From positions 1-6,832 of the forward strand of contig JAGRLX010000301.1 in the NCBI GenBank assembly GCA_020441605.1: a stretch of DNA of 6,832 nucleotides, written 5' to 3'. This document shows, piece after piece, positions 1-6,573 of the stretch; position 1 is the first letter of the stretch, and each line of letters opens with the position of its first letter. This stretch comes from Alphaproteobacteria bacterium. Its GTDB lineage: Bacteria > Pseudomonadota > Alphaproteobacteria > Rhizobiales > Aestuariivirgaceae. Under the pieces are notes generated by a model, which had not been told where the DNA came from, did no database searches, and was given only the letters and a program-made list of their open reading frames with translations. The translations under genes were made by a program, and so were the position numbers.

Positions 1-171
1 AAAATCAATGACTTATACTGGAGAAGGTTGGACGTCAGACCCATCCCCTCCGCCAGTTGCCCGCCGCAGAAAACTCTCCGTTCGTGGATAAACGTCGAAA
101 ATCCCCAATAACTGTGGGGTTCGGCAGGAAACCTCTGCATTGCGAGACCGGCCCAAAGCTCCGAAATTCGT

Positions 172-184
172 TCTCTCTCCGCCA
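172..184 (+). other. Possible attachment-site remnant: tRNA-Ser 3'-end-like sequence
   Basis: TCTCTCTCCGCCA matches the final bases, including encoded CCA, of many bacterial serine tRNA genes such as the tRNA-Ser(CGA) type. The bases just upstream do not continue the T-arm well, so this is not a whole tRNA gene. Short copies of a tRNA 3' end are what integrated islands and phages leave at their far border. A second, shorter piece, CTCCGCCA, lies at 48-55. The match is short and pyrimidine-rich, so chance is a real alternative. No integrase gene is inside the window. Confidence 0.25.
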
Positions 185-215
185 AATTCTCCGAACCTCT
201 GGACTGCATGGTTTT

Positions 216-275
216 AGTACGGAGTTTGCAAGCCGTTGATTTAACGTAGTGTTTTGTTTTGTTCGCCTCCGTACT
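216..275. repeat. 9-bp inverted repeat in the gene-free region
   Basis: AGTACGGAG at 216-224 is the exact reverse complement of CTCCGTACT at 267-275, with 42 bp between the arms. The loop is T/G-rich. The long loop and lack of a flanking T run argue against an intrinsic terminator. It could be a protein-binding or recombination site, or chance. Confidence 0.4.
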
Positions 276-614
276 TTTCGCATTTCGCGTTGGTCTGCGC
301 GAGTTGCTGGAATCCAATTGCCCCATTGATTGGACAAGAGATTTTCATTCTCCATGCACGGAGTGAGCCTGCCCCCGATTTCGGACCACGGCACTGGCTT
401 GCTTCCAGGCCGCTTCATTATTTTGACGCGCCTGCGCCACGTAAGAAAGTCAAGCACTCTGCGGGAGCTTCCGTCATGTTCAGCGGGCGCCAGGATGCCC
501 CTCGGCATACTGATTCAGTGGGCCGGACTACATGGCATTCACCAACAGCCCGATCTTTTGCTCGCCGTTTGCGGCTCCAGCTTACCGTTACGACCTCGAT
601 GCAGAGGGTTCTCT

Positions 615-1361
615 TCACGAATCTCGGGCTGTTTCAAAAACCACTCGCTGCGGATGATTGACGGAGGTTAGATATTCGACCGGTCTCTCACGCGTATCAT
701 TGGCGGTGGCGCGAAAAATCAGGGCGGGCGAGTCTGCTTGCAGGCCGAGGAGTTCGGCTTCTTGCGCTGTGGCAGCCGAAACGCTTATCGTGCCAACACC
801 GCTGCCCATTTCGATGCCATAGCGCTCCTTGAGCAGGGCGTAGAGCGATTGCTTGCCAAACAGGTCTTCGGCGGCGAGGCCCGGAACACGCGTGGCGGGA
901 ATGTGAGTGGTCTCCACGCAGAAAGGCAGTTCATTCACGGTTCGCAGCCGGCGGATGACGATGAGGGGGTCGCCGGCCCGGATGAGCAGTCGTTCGGCGA
1001 CGCGCGGCAACGCCTCGTGGCGCTCGAAGAACAGAAGACGGTTGCCCGGGATGCCGCCACACTGGCGCACGATCTCGGAGATGCCGTGCGAGAACATCTG
1101 GCCGGTGATCGGCCGTTTGATGACGGGCACCGGGATGAATGTGCCCGCCGTGCTGCGCCGCTCCAGAAGACCTCGCGCCACCAGCCTGTCGATTGCCTTG
1201 CGCATCGTCATGCGGCTGATGCCAAACCGCTCCGAGAGTTCACGCTCGGAGGGGATGCGGTCGCCGGCGGCGAGATCAGGCCCCTCGATCATCTCGATGA
1301 TGAACTGCTGCGCGCGCTCGTACACGCGCTCGGCTGGTGCCGTCGATTCCAGTGCGGTCAT
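615..1361 (-). CDS. GntR/HutC-family transcriptional regulator, FrlR-like by context
   Basis: This 248-residue cytoplasmic DNA-binding protein probably controls the divergent fructosamine operon and its own gene. Residues about 12-76 form the GntR winged helix-turn-helix, with the family signature around 36-76 (IPSERELSERFGISRMTMRK, then a GLLERR turn and a GTFI wing). Residues about 95-240 fit a UTRA effector domain, with the typical VIRRLR and PFCVE stretches near 134-150. Length is normal for HutC regulators (about 240 residues). The ATG is preceded by GAGGA (1372-1376 on the minus strand) about 10 bases away. In known frl, fra and nag-type systems such regulators are repressors released by a sugar or sugar phosphate; the ligand here is inferred to be the fructosamine or its 6-phosphate. 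Family is certain; the exact role rests on its divergent placement and the inverted repeat in the shared promoter region. Confidence 0.92.
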   Translation of the reverse strand: MTALESTAPAERVYERAQQFIIEMIEGPDLAAGDRIPSERELSERFGISRMTMRKAIDRLVARGLLERRSTAGTFIPVPVIKRPITGQMFSHGISEIVRQCGGIPGNRLLFFERHEALPRVAERLLIRAGDPLIVIRRLRTVNELPFCVETTHIPATRVPGLAAEDLFGKQSLYALLKERYGIEMGSGVGTISVSAATAQEAELLGLQADSPALIFRATANDTRERPVEYLTSVNHPQRVVFETARDS

Positions 1362-1401
1362 GTTTCCCAGATCCTCGTCAATCTCGCACCTGCGAATGTT
1401 C

Positions 1402-1409
1402 TTGGTCTA
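1402..1409. promoter_or_regulatory. Weak operator-like half-site in the regulator leader
   Basis: TTGGTCTA differs by one base from the TTGGTATA element found near both promoters. It lies about 40 bp upstream of the regulator start, inside its predicted untranslated leader. It resembles half of the TGGTCTAGACCA type of site bound by some HutC-family proteins, but the other half is missing. Chance is likely. Confidence 0.2.
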
Positions 1410-1484
1410 GCGGCAGCATCGCGTGGCAATCACCAGATGTATAGGCAGTGCAGGCAAATGTCAGCAAGCTGAACGACGCGTGGC

Positions 1485-1493
1485 ATTATACCA
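1485..1493 (-). promoter_or_regulatory. Predicted promoter of the regulator gene (extended -10)
   Basis: Read on the minus strand this is TGGTATAAT: a perfect TATAAT hexamer (1485-1490) preceded by the TGn of an extended -10. The best -35 candidate, TTGCGA (1510-1515, minus), is poor and 19 bp away, as is common for extended -10 promoters. Transcription would start near 1478 and give a leader of roughly 115-120 bases before the regulator ATG. The hexamer is embedded in a copy of the operator element (TTGGTATA on this strand), which suggests autoregulation. Confidence 0.4.
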
Positions 1494-1501
1494 ATTCGGT
1501 A
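1487..1501. promoter_or_regulatory. Second candidate operator copy
   Basis: TATACCAA at 1487-1494 is identical to the core of the left arm of the main inverted repeat at 1587-1594, exactly 100 bp away. It continues into an imperfect palindrome, TACCAATTCGGTA (1489-1501, centre 1495), whose outer four bases on each side pair. It overlaps the predicted -10 of the minus-strand regulator promoter. I infer a secondary binding site for the divergent GntR protein. Confidence 0.4.
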
Positions 1502-1571
1502 GTGGTTCCTCGCAATTTGCTGCGCTGCATGGCTCGTTCTCGTCTTTCTCGGGCTTGTTTTCGCTTCCGTC

Positions 1572-1600
1572 TTGACAAATTGATTATATACCAAGATTAT
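1572..1600 (+). promoter_or_regulatory. Predicted sigma-70-type promoter of the frl operon
   Basis: A consensus TTGACA -35 (1572-1577) is followed after 17 bp by GATTAT (1595-1600), which matches the -10 consensus at four of six positions; the surrounding AT-rich DNA makes the exact -10 uncertain by a base or two. Transcription would start near 1607, giving a leader of about 28 bases to the deglycase ATG at 1635. The -10 lies in the spacer of the inverted repeat, whose arms flank it, so bound repressor would block RNA polymerase directly. Confidence 0.6.
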
Positions 1601-1612
1601 TATTGGTATATA
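1585..1612. promoter_or_regulatory. Perfect 10-bp inverted repeat, candidate GntR operator
   Basis: TATATACCAA (1585-1594) and TTGGTATATA (1603-1612) are exact reverse complements separated by 8 bp. The TTGGTATA core resembles half-sites of HutC-subfamily regulators (for example the TTGGTATA-like halves of NagR-type sites), though those usually face each other with a shorter spacing. It sits over the -10 and start region of the frl promoter, the expected place for a repressor. Assignment to the neighbouring GntR protein is inferred. Confidence 0.55.
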
Positions 1613-1634
1613 TATAACCTGATGAGGAATTGGC

Positions 1635-2648
1635 ATGGCCACGGATGTCGACAAGAACGCGATTGTGAGAGCGCTGGCAGAATCGTCGCGGGTAATGAGG
1701 GATGCGGCCAAGCTTGGGCAATCGCTCGCCGGCGGGATCGACAAGGTCTATCTTGTCGGCTGCGGTGCCCCCAACCGCATCATGCTCGGGCTTGAGTACT
1801 GGCTGCAACACTACAGCCCCACATTGGAAGTCCGGCGCTATTTCCCGGCAGAGTTCGTCACGCAAAATCCGGCGCGTTTCGACGACCGCACGTTGGTGCT
1901 CCTGGGATCAAAGTCCGGCACGACTCCGGAAACCGTGCAAGCCGCCGAATTCGTGAAGGGCAGGCCGTGTGTCACGGTTGCCGTCACCCAGACAGCCGAC
2001 CTGCCGCTCGCCAAGGCCGTTCAGAACCCGCTCCTGATGGGCGTGACCGAGCAGTCACACACCGGCATGTTCATGATCATGCAAGCCTTCATCGGCGGGC
2101 TCATGGCGGGGAAAGACAAGTGGCCCCTGTTCGACAAACTGATGAAGTCGCTTGAAGCGCTGCCAGAAGCGATGGCCGACACGCAGATCTCAGTCGAAAG
2201 GCGTGCCGCCGAAGAGGCGCGGCTTCTGAAAGACGACCGCATCCTCTATCACGTCGCCTCCGGCCCGATGTTCAACACGGCCTATGTCATCGGCGTCTGC
2301 GTGTTGATGGAGATGCAATGGATGCATTCGGTGCCGCTCGAGGCGGCGGAGTTCTTCCATGGTCCGTTCGAGATCGTCGACCAGAACACACCACTCGTCC
2401 TGATGCTGGGCGAAGATCCGAGCCGCCCGCTGATGGATCGCGTGGTGCGCTTCTGCAAGAAGTACACCGAGCGGCTGTTCATCTATGACTCGAAGGACTT
2501 CGAAATGAAAGGCATCGACCCGGCCATCCGGCCGATCATGGCGCCCTATATCGTCGAGGCCGCGCTCTACCGCGTCGCGGTGCGACTGGCGGTCTGGCAC
2601 AACCAGCCGCTCTCCACCCGCCGCTACATGTGGAAGACGGAATACTGA
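1635..2648 (+). CDS. frlB: SIS-domain fructosamine-6-phosphate deglycase (FrlB-like)
   Basis: This 337-residue cytoplasmic enzyme probably splits a 6-phosphofructosyl amino acid into glucose 6-phosphate and the free amino acid. It has two SIS (phosphosugar-binding) domains, about 35-165 and 200-325. The first carries the sugar-phosphate loop GSKSGTTPET (91-100). The second carries the stretch around 226-248 typical of FrlB and FraB, including EFFHGPFEIV. From memory of the families, E226 and H242 occupy the places of the catalytic Glu/His pair of the Salmonella FraB deglycase, with the same 16-residue spacing. Length matches E. coli FrlB (about 340), and the C-terminal RRYMWKTEY resembles that enzyme's RRYYGGLVEY. 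The start has a GAGGA site (1624-1628) six bases upstream. The kinase gene follows after 3 bp, supporting a kinase-deglycase pair. A deglycase for another amino-sugar phosphate is the main alternative; a glutamine-dependent GlmS is excluded because there is no amidotransferase domain. Confidence 0.85.
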   Translation: MATDVDKNAIVRALAESSRVMRDAAKLGQSLAGGIDKVYLVGCGAPNRIMLGLEYWLQHYSPTLEVRRYFPAEFVTQNPARFDDRTLVLLGSKSGTTPETVQAAEFVKGRPCVTVAVTQTADLPLAKAVQNPLLMGVTEQSHTGMFMIMQAFIGGLMAGKDKWPLFDKLMKSLEALPEAMADTQISVERRAAEEARLLKDDRILYHVASGPMFNTAYVIGVCVLMEMQWMHSVPLEAAEFFHGPFEIVDQNTPLVLMLGEDPSRPLMDRVVRFCKKYTERLFIYDSKDFEMKGIDPAIRPIMAPYIVEAALYRVAVRLAVWHNQPLSTRRYMWKTEY

Positions 2649-2651
2649 TCC

Positions 2652-3515
2652 ATGGTGCGGGTGCTGGGCATCGGCGACAATACCGTCGACATCTACGTCG
2701 ATCAGGGTGTGCAGTTTCCCGGCGGCAATGCAGTCAACATCGCCGTACTCACCAAACGCATTGGCGCCGATGCCGCCTATCTCGGCTGCATCGGCAACGA
2801 TTTCCTGGGTGAGATGATCCATGATGCCCTGGTTGCCGAGGGAATCGACATCAGCCATCTGCGCCGGATTGACGGGCCAAATTCCTGGTCGCGCATCCGC
2901 CACACCAACAATGACCGCTGGTTCGACGGCAATCATCCAAGCGGCCGCGACGACTATCAACTGAAGCCCGTCGATTACGACTTCATCGCCACCTTCGATC
3001 TCGCGCATTCGAGCGTGTACAGCCGCTTGGAAGGCGAATTGCCGCGCATCAAGGCGGCAGCGCGGGCGCTCTCTTTCGACTACTCTTCGGAATACACGCC
3101 TGGCTATATCGCTTCGACCGCCCCGCACATCGACATCGCCTTCCTCTCCGCGGCAGGGGATGACGATGAGGCCTGCCGAGCGCTTGCCCGTCAGGTCGCG
3201 AGCCATGGACCGAAGCTTGTTGTCATTACGCGCGGTGCGCTGGGCGCACTCTGTTTCGACGGTGCTGCTTTCACGGCACAAGGCATTGTCAAGACCTCGG
3301 TAGCCGACACGCTCGGAGCAGGCGATGGATTCATCGCTGGTTTCCTGATCGCTCATCTCGCCATGAGGCCTGTGGCCGACGCACTGGGGGAGGGCGCGGC
3401 CTACGCGGCCAGGGTCTGCGCCTATCGCGGCGCCTTCGGTTACGAAACACCGATCCGGCCAGGTCAGCCGGGCCTCGTCATCCAATCAAAAGAAGCCGGC
3501 ACGGCCAAAGCCTGA
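2652..3515 (+). CDS. frlD: PfkB-family fructosamine 6-kinase (FrlD-like)
   Basis: This 287-residue ribokinase-fold enzyme probably uses ATP to phosphorylate the imported fructosyl amino acid at C6, making the deglycase substrate. The N-terminal GIGDNTVDIY (6-15) and GGNAVNIAV (24-32) closely resemble E. coli FrlD (IGDNCVDIY, GGNAVNVAV). The PfkB C-terminal signature DTLGAGDGF (219-227) supplies the anion hole and the predicted catalytic base D225. The region LSFDYSSEY (140-148) and LVVITRGALGAL (189-200) also fit the family. About 25 residues after the last conserved segment (from roughly 262) form a tail I do not recall in E. coli FrlD (261 residues). The ATG follows the deglycase stop by 3 bp, with GACGGAA about nine bases upstream, so translation is probably coupled. 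Another PfkB sugar kinase is possible, but pairing with the FrlB-like gene favours this role. Confidence 0.85.
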   Translation: MVRVLGIGDNTVDIYVDQGVQFPGGNAVNIAVLTKRIGADAAYLGCIGNDFLGEMIHDALVAEGIDISHLRRIDGPNSWSRIRHTNNDRWFDGNHPSGRDDYQLKPVDYDFIATFDLAHSSVYSRLEGELPRIKAAARALSFDYSSEYTPGYIASTAPHIDIAFLSAAGDDDEACRALARQVASHGPKLVVITRGALGALCFDGAAFTAQGIVKTSVADTLGAGDGFIAGFLIAHLAMRPVADALGEGAAYAARVCAYRGAFGYETPIRPGQPGLVIQSKEAGTAKA

Positions 3516-3536
3516 AACCCAACTGGAGGATCTGCA

Positions 3537-4826
3537 ATGCAACACTTCAAACTGACGACACTCATCGCTGCATCGGCCATGAGTCTGGCTGCTATGTCTC
3601 TCTCGGCAATGGCGGAGGTGACGGTGAGCTTCCTGCACAAGTGGCCGGAGCCCGAAAACATGGCCTACTTCGACAAGGCGGTGAAGGAATTCGAGGCGAG
3701 CCATCCGGACATCAAGATCAAGATGGAAGCGGTCGCCGACGAACCCTATAAGGACAAGATCCGCGTGTTGATGGCTTCCGAACAGGTGCCAGACGTCTAC
3801 TTCTCCTGGTCTGGCGAGTTCGGCAAGAAATTCGCCCGCGGCGGCCGCGCGCTCGACATCACTGACGCCGTCTACAACAGCGACTGGAAGGACCGGTTCT
3901 CGGAAGCGTCCATGGGGCCGTTCAAGTACCAGGGCAAGCTTTACGGCGTTCCGATCAACGTCGACGGCAAGTATATGCTCTACAATAAGAAAATTCTTTC
4001 CGACAATGGCATTGCCGAGCCGAAAACCTATCAGGAGTTTCTTGATGCCTGCAAGAAGCTGAAGGATGCCGGCATTGTTCCGATTGCTTTCGGCAATCAA
4101 TACCCGTGGGCTGCTTCCCACTACATCGGCGATCTTCTGGCAAAGCTGGTGCCAAACGACACGCGCCTTGCGGACTATGAGCTCACCAGCAAGCCCGAAG
4201 CGCTCTACACTGATCCCGGTTATGTTCAGGCCTTAACCGAATTCAAGCGCCTGAATGACGAGGGTTACTTCAATCGTGGTTCCAATGCGTTGACCCACTC
4301 GATCGCCCGCGGCAGCTTCCTTGCCGGCCGCAATGCCATGATCTACATGGAACTCGTGGAGTTCAATCAACTCAAGGGCTCTCAGGCCGAGAAGGATGGC
4401 TGGGACTTCTTCAAGTTGCCAGGCTTTGCGGATGGCAAGGGTGACGGCAACCTTCTCACCGGCGCGCCGGACGGCTTCATGATTTCCTCGAAGACCGAGC
4501 ATCCGGCCGAAGCCATCGAGTTCCTGAAGTTCCTCACCTCTGCGGAACAGGGCAAGGAGTATGTAAAGGTCACCGGCATGACCAGCGCCGTGAAGGGTTC
4601 GATCACCGCTGAGAACGCCGATGCCATGACACTGAAGGGACTCGACGTTCTGAACGCGGCGTCCGGCCTGGCACTGTGGCTCGATACCGACATGGATGCC
4701 CGCTCCACCGAAGTGCTGCTCGCGGGAAGTCAGGCAATCCTCAATGGCACCGAGACGCCCGAGCAGGTGATGGCCAAGGTCCGTGAAACGGCGCTCGCTG
4801 TTCAGAAAGAGCGCGCCGCGCAATAA
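3537..4826 (+). CDS. Periplasmic sugar-type ABC solute-binding protein (CUT1; FrlO-like role)
   Basis: This 429-residue family 1 extracellular solute-binding protein captures the substrate in the periplasm and delivers it to the two permeases encoded next. Residues 1-26 form a Sec signal peptide: a Lys, a hydrophobic Ala/Leu/Met core, and SAMA followed by E27 as a type I cleavage site. There is no lipobox Cys, so it should be soluble. Family features are the PDVYFSWSG stretch (85-93), YGVPINVDGKYMLYN (136-150) and a helix TYQEFLDACKKLKDAGI (164-180). Length is usual for the class (400-440). A strong CTGGAGGA site (3523-3530) lies six bases before the ATG, fitting the high expression needed for a binding protein. 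B. subtilis frl also uses a CUT1-type importer, so a fructosyl amino acid is the inferred ligand; sequence alone does not give specificity. Confidence 0.93.
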   Translation: MQHFKLTTLIAASAMSLAAMSLSAMAEVTVSFLHKWPEPENMAYFDKAVKEFEASHPDIKIKMEAVADEPYKDKIRVLMASEQVPDVYFSWSGEFGKKFARGGRALDITDAVYNSDWKDRFSEASMGPFKYQGKLYGVPINVDGKYMLYNKKILSDNGIAEPKTYQEFLDACKKLKDAGIVPIAFGNQYPWAASHYIGDLLAKLVPNDTRLADYELTSKPEALYTDPGYVQALTEFKRLNDEGYFNRGSNALTHSIARGSFLAGRNAMIYMELVEFNQLKGSQAEKDGWDFFKLPGFADGKGDGNLLTGAPDGFMISSKTEHPAEAIEFLKFLTSAEQGKEYVKVTGMTSAVKGSITAENADAMTLKGLDVLNAASGLALWLDTDMDARSTEVLLAGSQAILNGTETPEQVMAKVRETALAVQKERAAQ

Positions 4827-4849
4827 CCGGAAATGGTAGGGTGTGGGAC

Positions 4850-5728
4850 ATGACAGTCTCCCGGCAACGTCTCATACCCTACCTCTTCATCGCGCCGTCA
4901 CTCATCCTGTTGGCCGTCTTTGTTTACGGCCCGGCGGCCGAAAACATTTATTACAGCCTCTACTCCTGGAGTTCGATGAGCGCCACCCGGCGCTTTGTCG
5001 GGTTTGCCAACTATGCGGAGCTGTTCAGCAACCCCATTTTCTGGACCTCACTCGTCAATAATGTGATCTACGCCGTTGTGTCGGTGTTCTTCCAGGTATT
5101 CGTCGCCCTGGCGCTGGCCGCAGTTCTCCAGGCTGGTGTCTTTAGCCCGCTTCTGCGAAACATCTTTCGCACGACGCTCTTTTTGCCTTCAATCCTCCCT
5201 GTGACCGTTGTCGGTCTCCTCTGGCAGCTGATCTACCAGCCAACCATCGGCCTGGTGGATCAGCTGCTCTTTTCAACTGGGTTGGATAGCTTGTCCCGCA
5301 TCTGGCTGGGCGAAGAGCAGACAGCGCTCATCTCCATTGTCATGGTGTCACAATGGCAATGGACAGGTTACATGATGGCCCTGTTCATGGTGGCGATTCA
5401 GGCCATTCCGCGCGACCTCTACGAAGCCTTGTCGATGGAGGGCGCCAGCCGGATTCAGCAGTTCCGCTACATCACCGTGCCGGGCGTGCGCGAATCGACG
5501 CTCATCCTGACGGTGATCACCATTTTCGGAGCTTTCAAGGTGTTCGATATTGTCTGGGTGATGACGGCAGGTGGCCCAAATCACGCCAGCGAAGTGCTGG
5601 GCACACACATGTACCGGTCGGCGTTTCGGGACGATGTCGCAGGCTACGCGTCGGCCGTTGCGACCGTGATCTTTGTCATCACGCTGGCCATTGGCGCCAT
5701 TCAGATCAAGCTTCAGCGGGACCAGTGA
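4850..5728 (+). CDS. ABC sugar transporter permease, MalF/UgpA type
   Basis: This inner-membrane protein of 292 residues is one half of the translocation pore. Six hydrophobic segments are visible at about 8-30, 67-95, 105-128, 159-187, 216-238 and 264-285. The cytoplasmic EAA loop, which docks with the ATPase, is EALSMEGASRIQQFRYITVP (192-211), an acceptable variant of EAAxxDGA with a Glu in place of Asp. I chose ATG 4850 over the in-frame GTG 4841: AGGG at 4838-4841 lies eight bases from the ATG but touches the GTG, and the protein then opens with MTVSRQRLIPYLF, usual for the family. The binding-protein gene ends 23 bp upstream, with no hairpin between. The second permease starts 2 bp after the stop. 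Confidence 0.94.
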   Translation: MTVSRQRLIPYLFIAPSLILLAVFVYGPAAENIYYSLYSWSSMSATRRFVGFANYAELFSNPIFWTSLVNNVIYAVVSVFFQVFVALALAAVLQAGVFSPLLRNIFRTTLFLPSILPVTVVGLLWQLIYQPTIGLVDQLLFSTGLDSLSRIWLGEEQTALISIVMVSQWQWTGYMMALFMVAIQAIPRDLYEALSMEGASRIQQFRYITVPGVRESTLILTVITIFGAFKVFDIVWVMTAGGPNHASEVLGTHMYRSAFRDDVAGYASAVATVIFVITLAIGAIQIKLQRDQ

Positions 5729-5730
5729 CG

Positions 5731-6564
5731 ATGGCCCCATCGCGCGCCAAGTCGAGGATCAGTGAGGGGCTGCTGCTCGCATTGTTCTGGCTGATGACCG
5801 GCGCTTCGGTCTATCCACTCATTTGGCTCTTCCTGAGTTCACTCAAGACCTCTCCCGAGATGTTCGGCTCCACCTGGGCGTTGCCGGAGGAGTGGCGCTG
5901 GGACAACTATCTCGCGGCCTGGAACTTCGGCATCTCGCAGTATCTCATTTCCAGTGTCATCGTAACGGTTGTGACCACGGTGCTCGTCGTGATGTTGGCT
6001 GCTGCGGCATCCTTCGCTCTCGTGGCGCTCAAGTTTCCTGGCAAGGCGGTGATCTACACGCTGATCCTCGGAGGCTCCATCCTTCCGCCGGAGGTCAGCC
6101 TTTTCCCGCTGTTCAAGACGCTCAATGCGCTCGGCATCTACAACACCTACTGGGCACTCATCATTCCCTATGTGGCCTTTGGCTTGCCGTTCACAACGTT
6201 CCTCATCCGGGCCTACATGGTGAAGATCCCGATCGAACTCAGTGAGGCGGCCGTAATGGACGGAGCAGGGCCCCTGTGGACGTTCTGGCACGTGTATCTG
6301 CCGCTCAGCCGGCCCATCCTGGCGTCGGCGGCCCTGATCGAAGCCATGCGCGTCTGGAACGAGTTCATCTTCGCTCTCACGTTTGTGGAAAGCGAAAGTG
6401 TGAAGACCATCACCATCGGCATGATGGGCTTTGCCAACGCACTGCGCGACAACTGGGCGGTGCTGATGGCAGGGCTGGTCATCTCGGTGGTCCCCATCCT
6501 GATCACGTTTCTGGTGATGCAGAAGCAATTCATCGGCGGCCTCACGCAGGGTGCCGTGAAATGA
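5731..6564 (+). CDS. ABC sugar transporter permease, MalG/UgpE type
   Basis: This 277-residue inner-membrane protein is the second half of the pore and should heterodimerise with the permease encoded just upstream. Hydrophobic segments lie at about 12-37, 70-98, 106-127, 138-160, 194-217 and 241-264. The EAA loop, ELSEAAVMDGAGPLWTFWHV (169-188), is close to consensus, and the C-terminal QKQFIGGLTQGAVK is the classical ending of MalG-type permeases (compare QRWLVGGLTAGGVKG). The open frame extends upstream to 5353, but that part is out-of-phase overlap with the first permease; ATG 5731, two bases after the preceding stop and preceded by AGCGGGA (5715-5721), is the real start. Confidence 0.95.
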   Translation: MAPSRAKSRISEGLLLALFWLMTGASVYPLIWLFLSSLKTSPEMFGSTWALPEEWRWDNYLAAWNFGISQYLISSVIVTVVTTVLVVMLAAAASFALVALKFPGKAVIYTLILGGSILPPEVSLFPLFKTLNALGIYNTYWALIIPYVAFGLPFTTFLIRAYMVKIPIELSEAAVMDGAGPLWTFWHVYLPLSRPILASAALIEAMRVWNEFIFALTFVESESVKTITIGMMGFANALRDNWAVLMAGLVISVVPILITFLVMQKQFIGGLTQGAVK

Positions 6565-6573
6565 GGGCCGTCC

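Larger units (their letters stand above)
1..614. other. Gene-free region downstream of the regulator
   Basis: I see no gene I can support here. Several frames are open for 60 to 157 codons on both strands, but none gives a recognisable domain, a convincing ribosome binding site or a protein-like composition; the predicted peptides are rich in Arg, Ser, Pro and Trp, as expected for chance translation. The stretch looks clearly less GC-rich than the operon to its right. It contains two short tRNA-3'-end-like pieces (ending at 55 and 184), a 9-bp inverted repeat (216-224 with 267-275) and a small hairpin (TCCAAT at 313-318 with ATTGGA at 329-334). None of the hairpins is followed by a T run on either strand, so I cannot name a terminator for the regulator gene that ends at 615. 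A decayed gene or island border is possible but unproven. Confidence 0.6.

Noticed and set aside
35..508. Minus-strand open frame of 157 codons in the left flank
   Set aside because: It has no recognisable domain, its composition is rich in Arg, Trp and Pro, no good ribosome binding site is visible, and other frames are equally open over the same DNA.
561..572. GCCG TTTG CGGC hairpin as a terminator for the regulator gene
   Set aside because: The stem is only four base pairs and no T run follows on the minus strand.
254..671. Two overlapping plus-strand open frames (135 and 113 codons)
   Set aside because: They overlap each other and run into the regulator gene end. Neither gives family-like sequence; a decayed gene remains possible but cannot be supported.
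738..1472. Plus-strand open frame of 244 codons opposite the GntR gene
   Set aside because: It is antisense to a regulator with a clear winged helix-turn-helix and UTRA domain.
2190..3485. Long minus-strand open frame of 431 codons opposite the deglycase and kinase genes
   Set aside because: It lies fully antisense to two clearly recognisable enzymes. Its composition (many His, Asp, Arg, Val) is what the complement of GC-rich codons gives, and it shows no domain.
3486..4121. Minus-strand open frame of 211 codons opposite the solute-binding protein gene
   Set aside because: It is antisense to a gene with a signal peptide and clear solute-binding family features.
4841..4849. GTG start for the first permease
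   Set aside because: The only Shine-Dalgarno-like sequence, AGGG, abuts the GTG but is well placed for the in-frame ATG at 4850.
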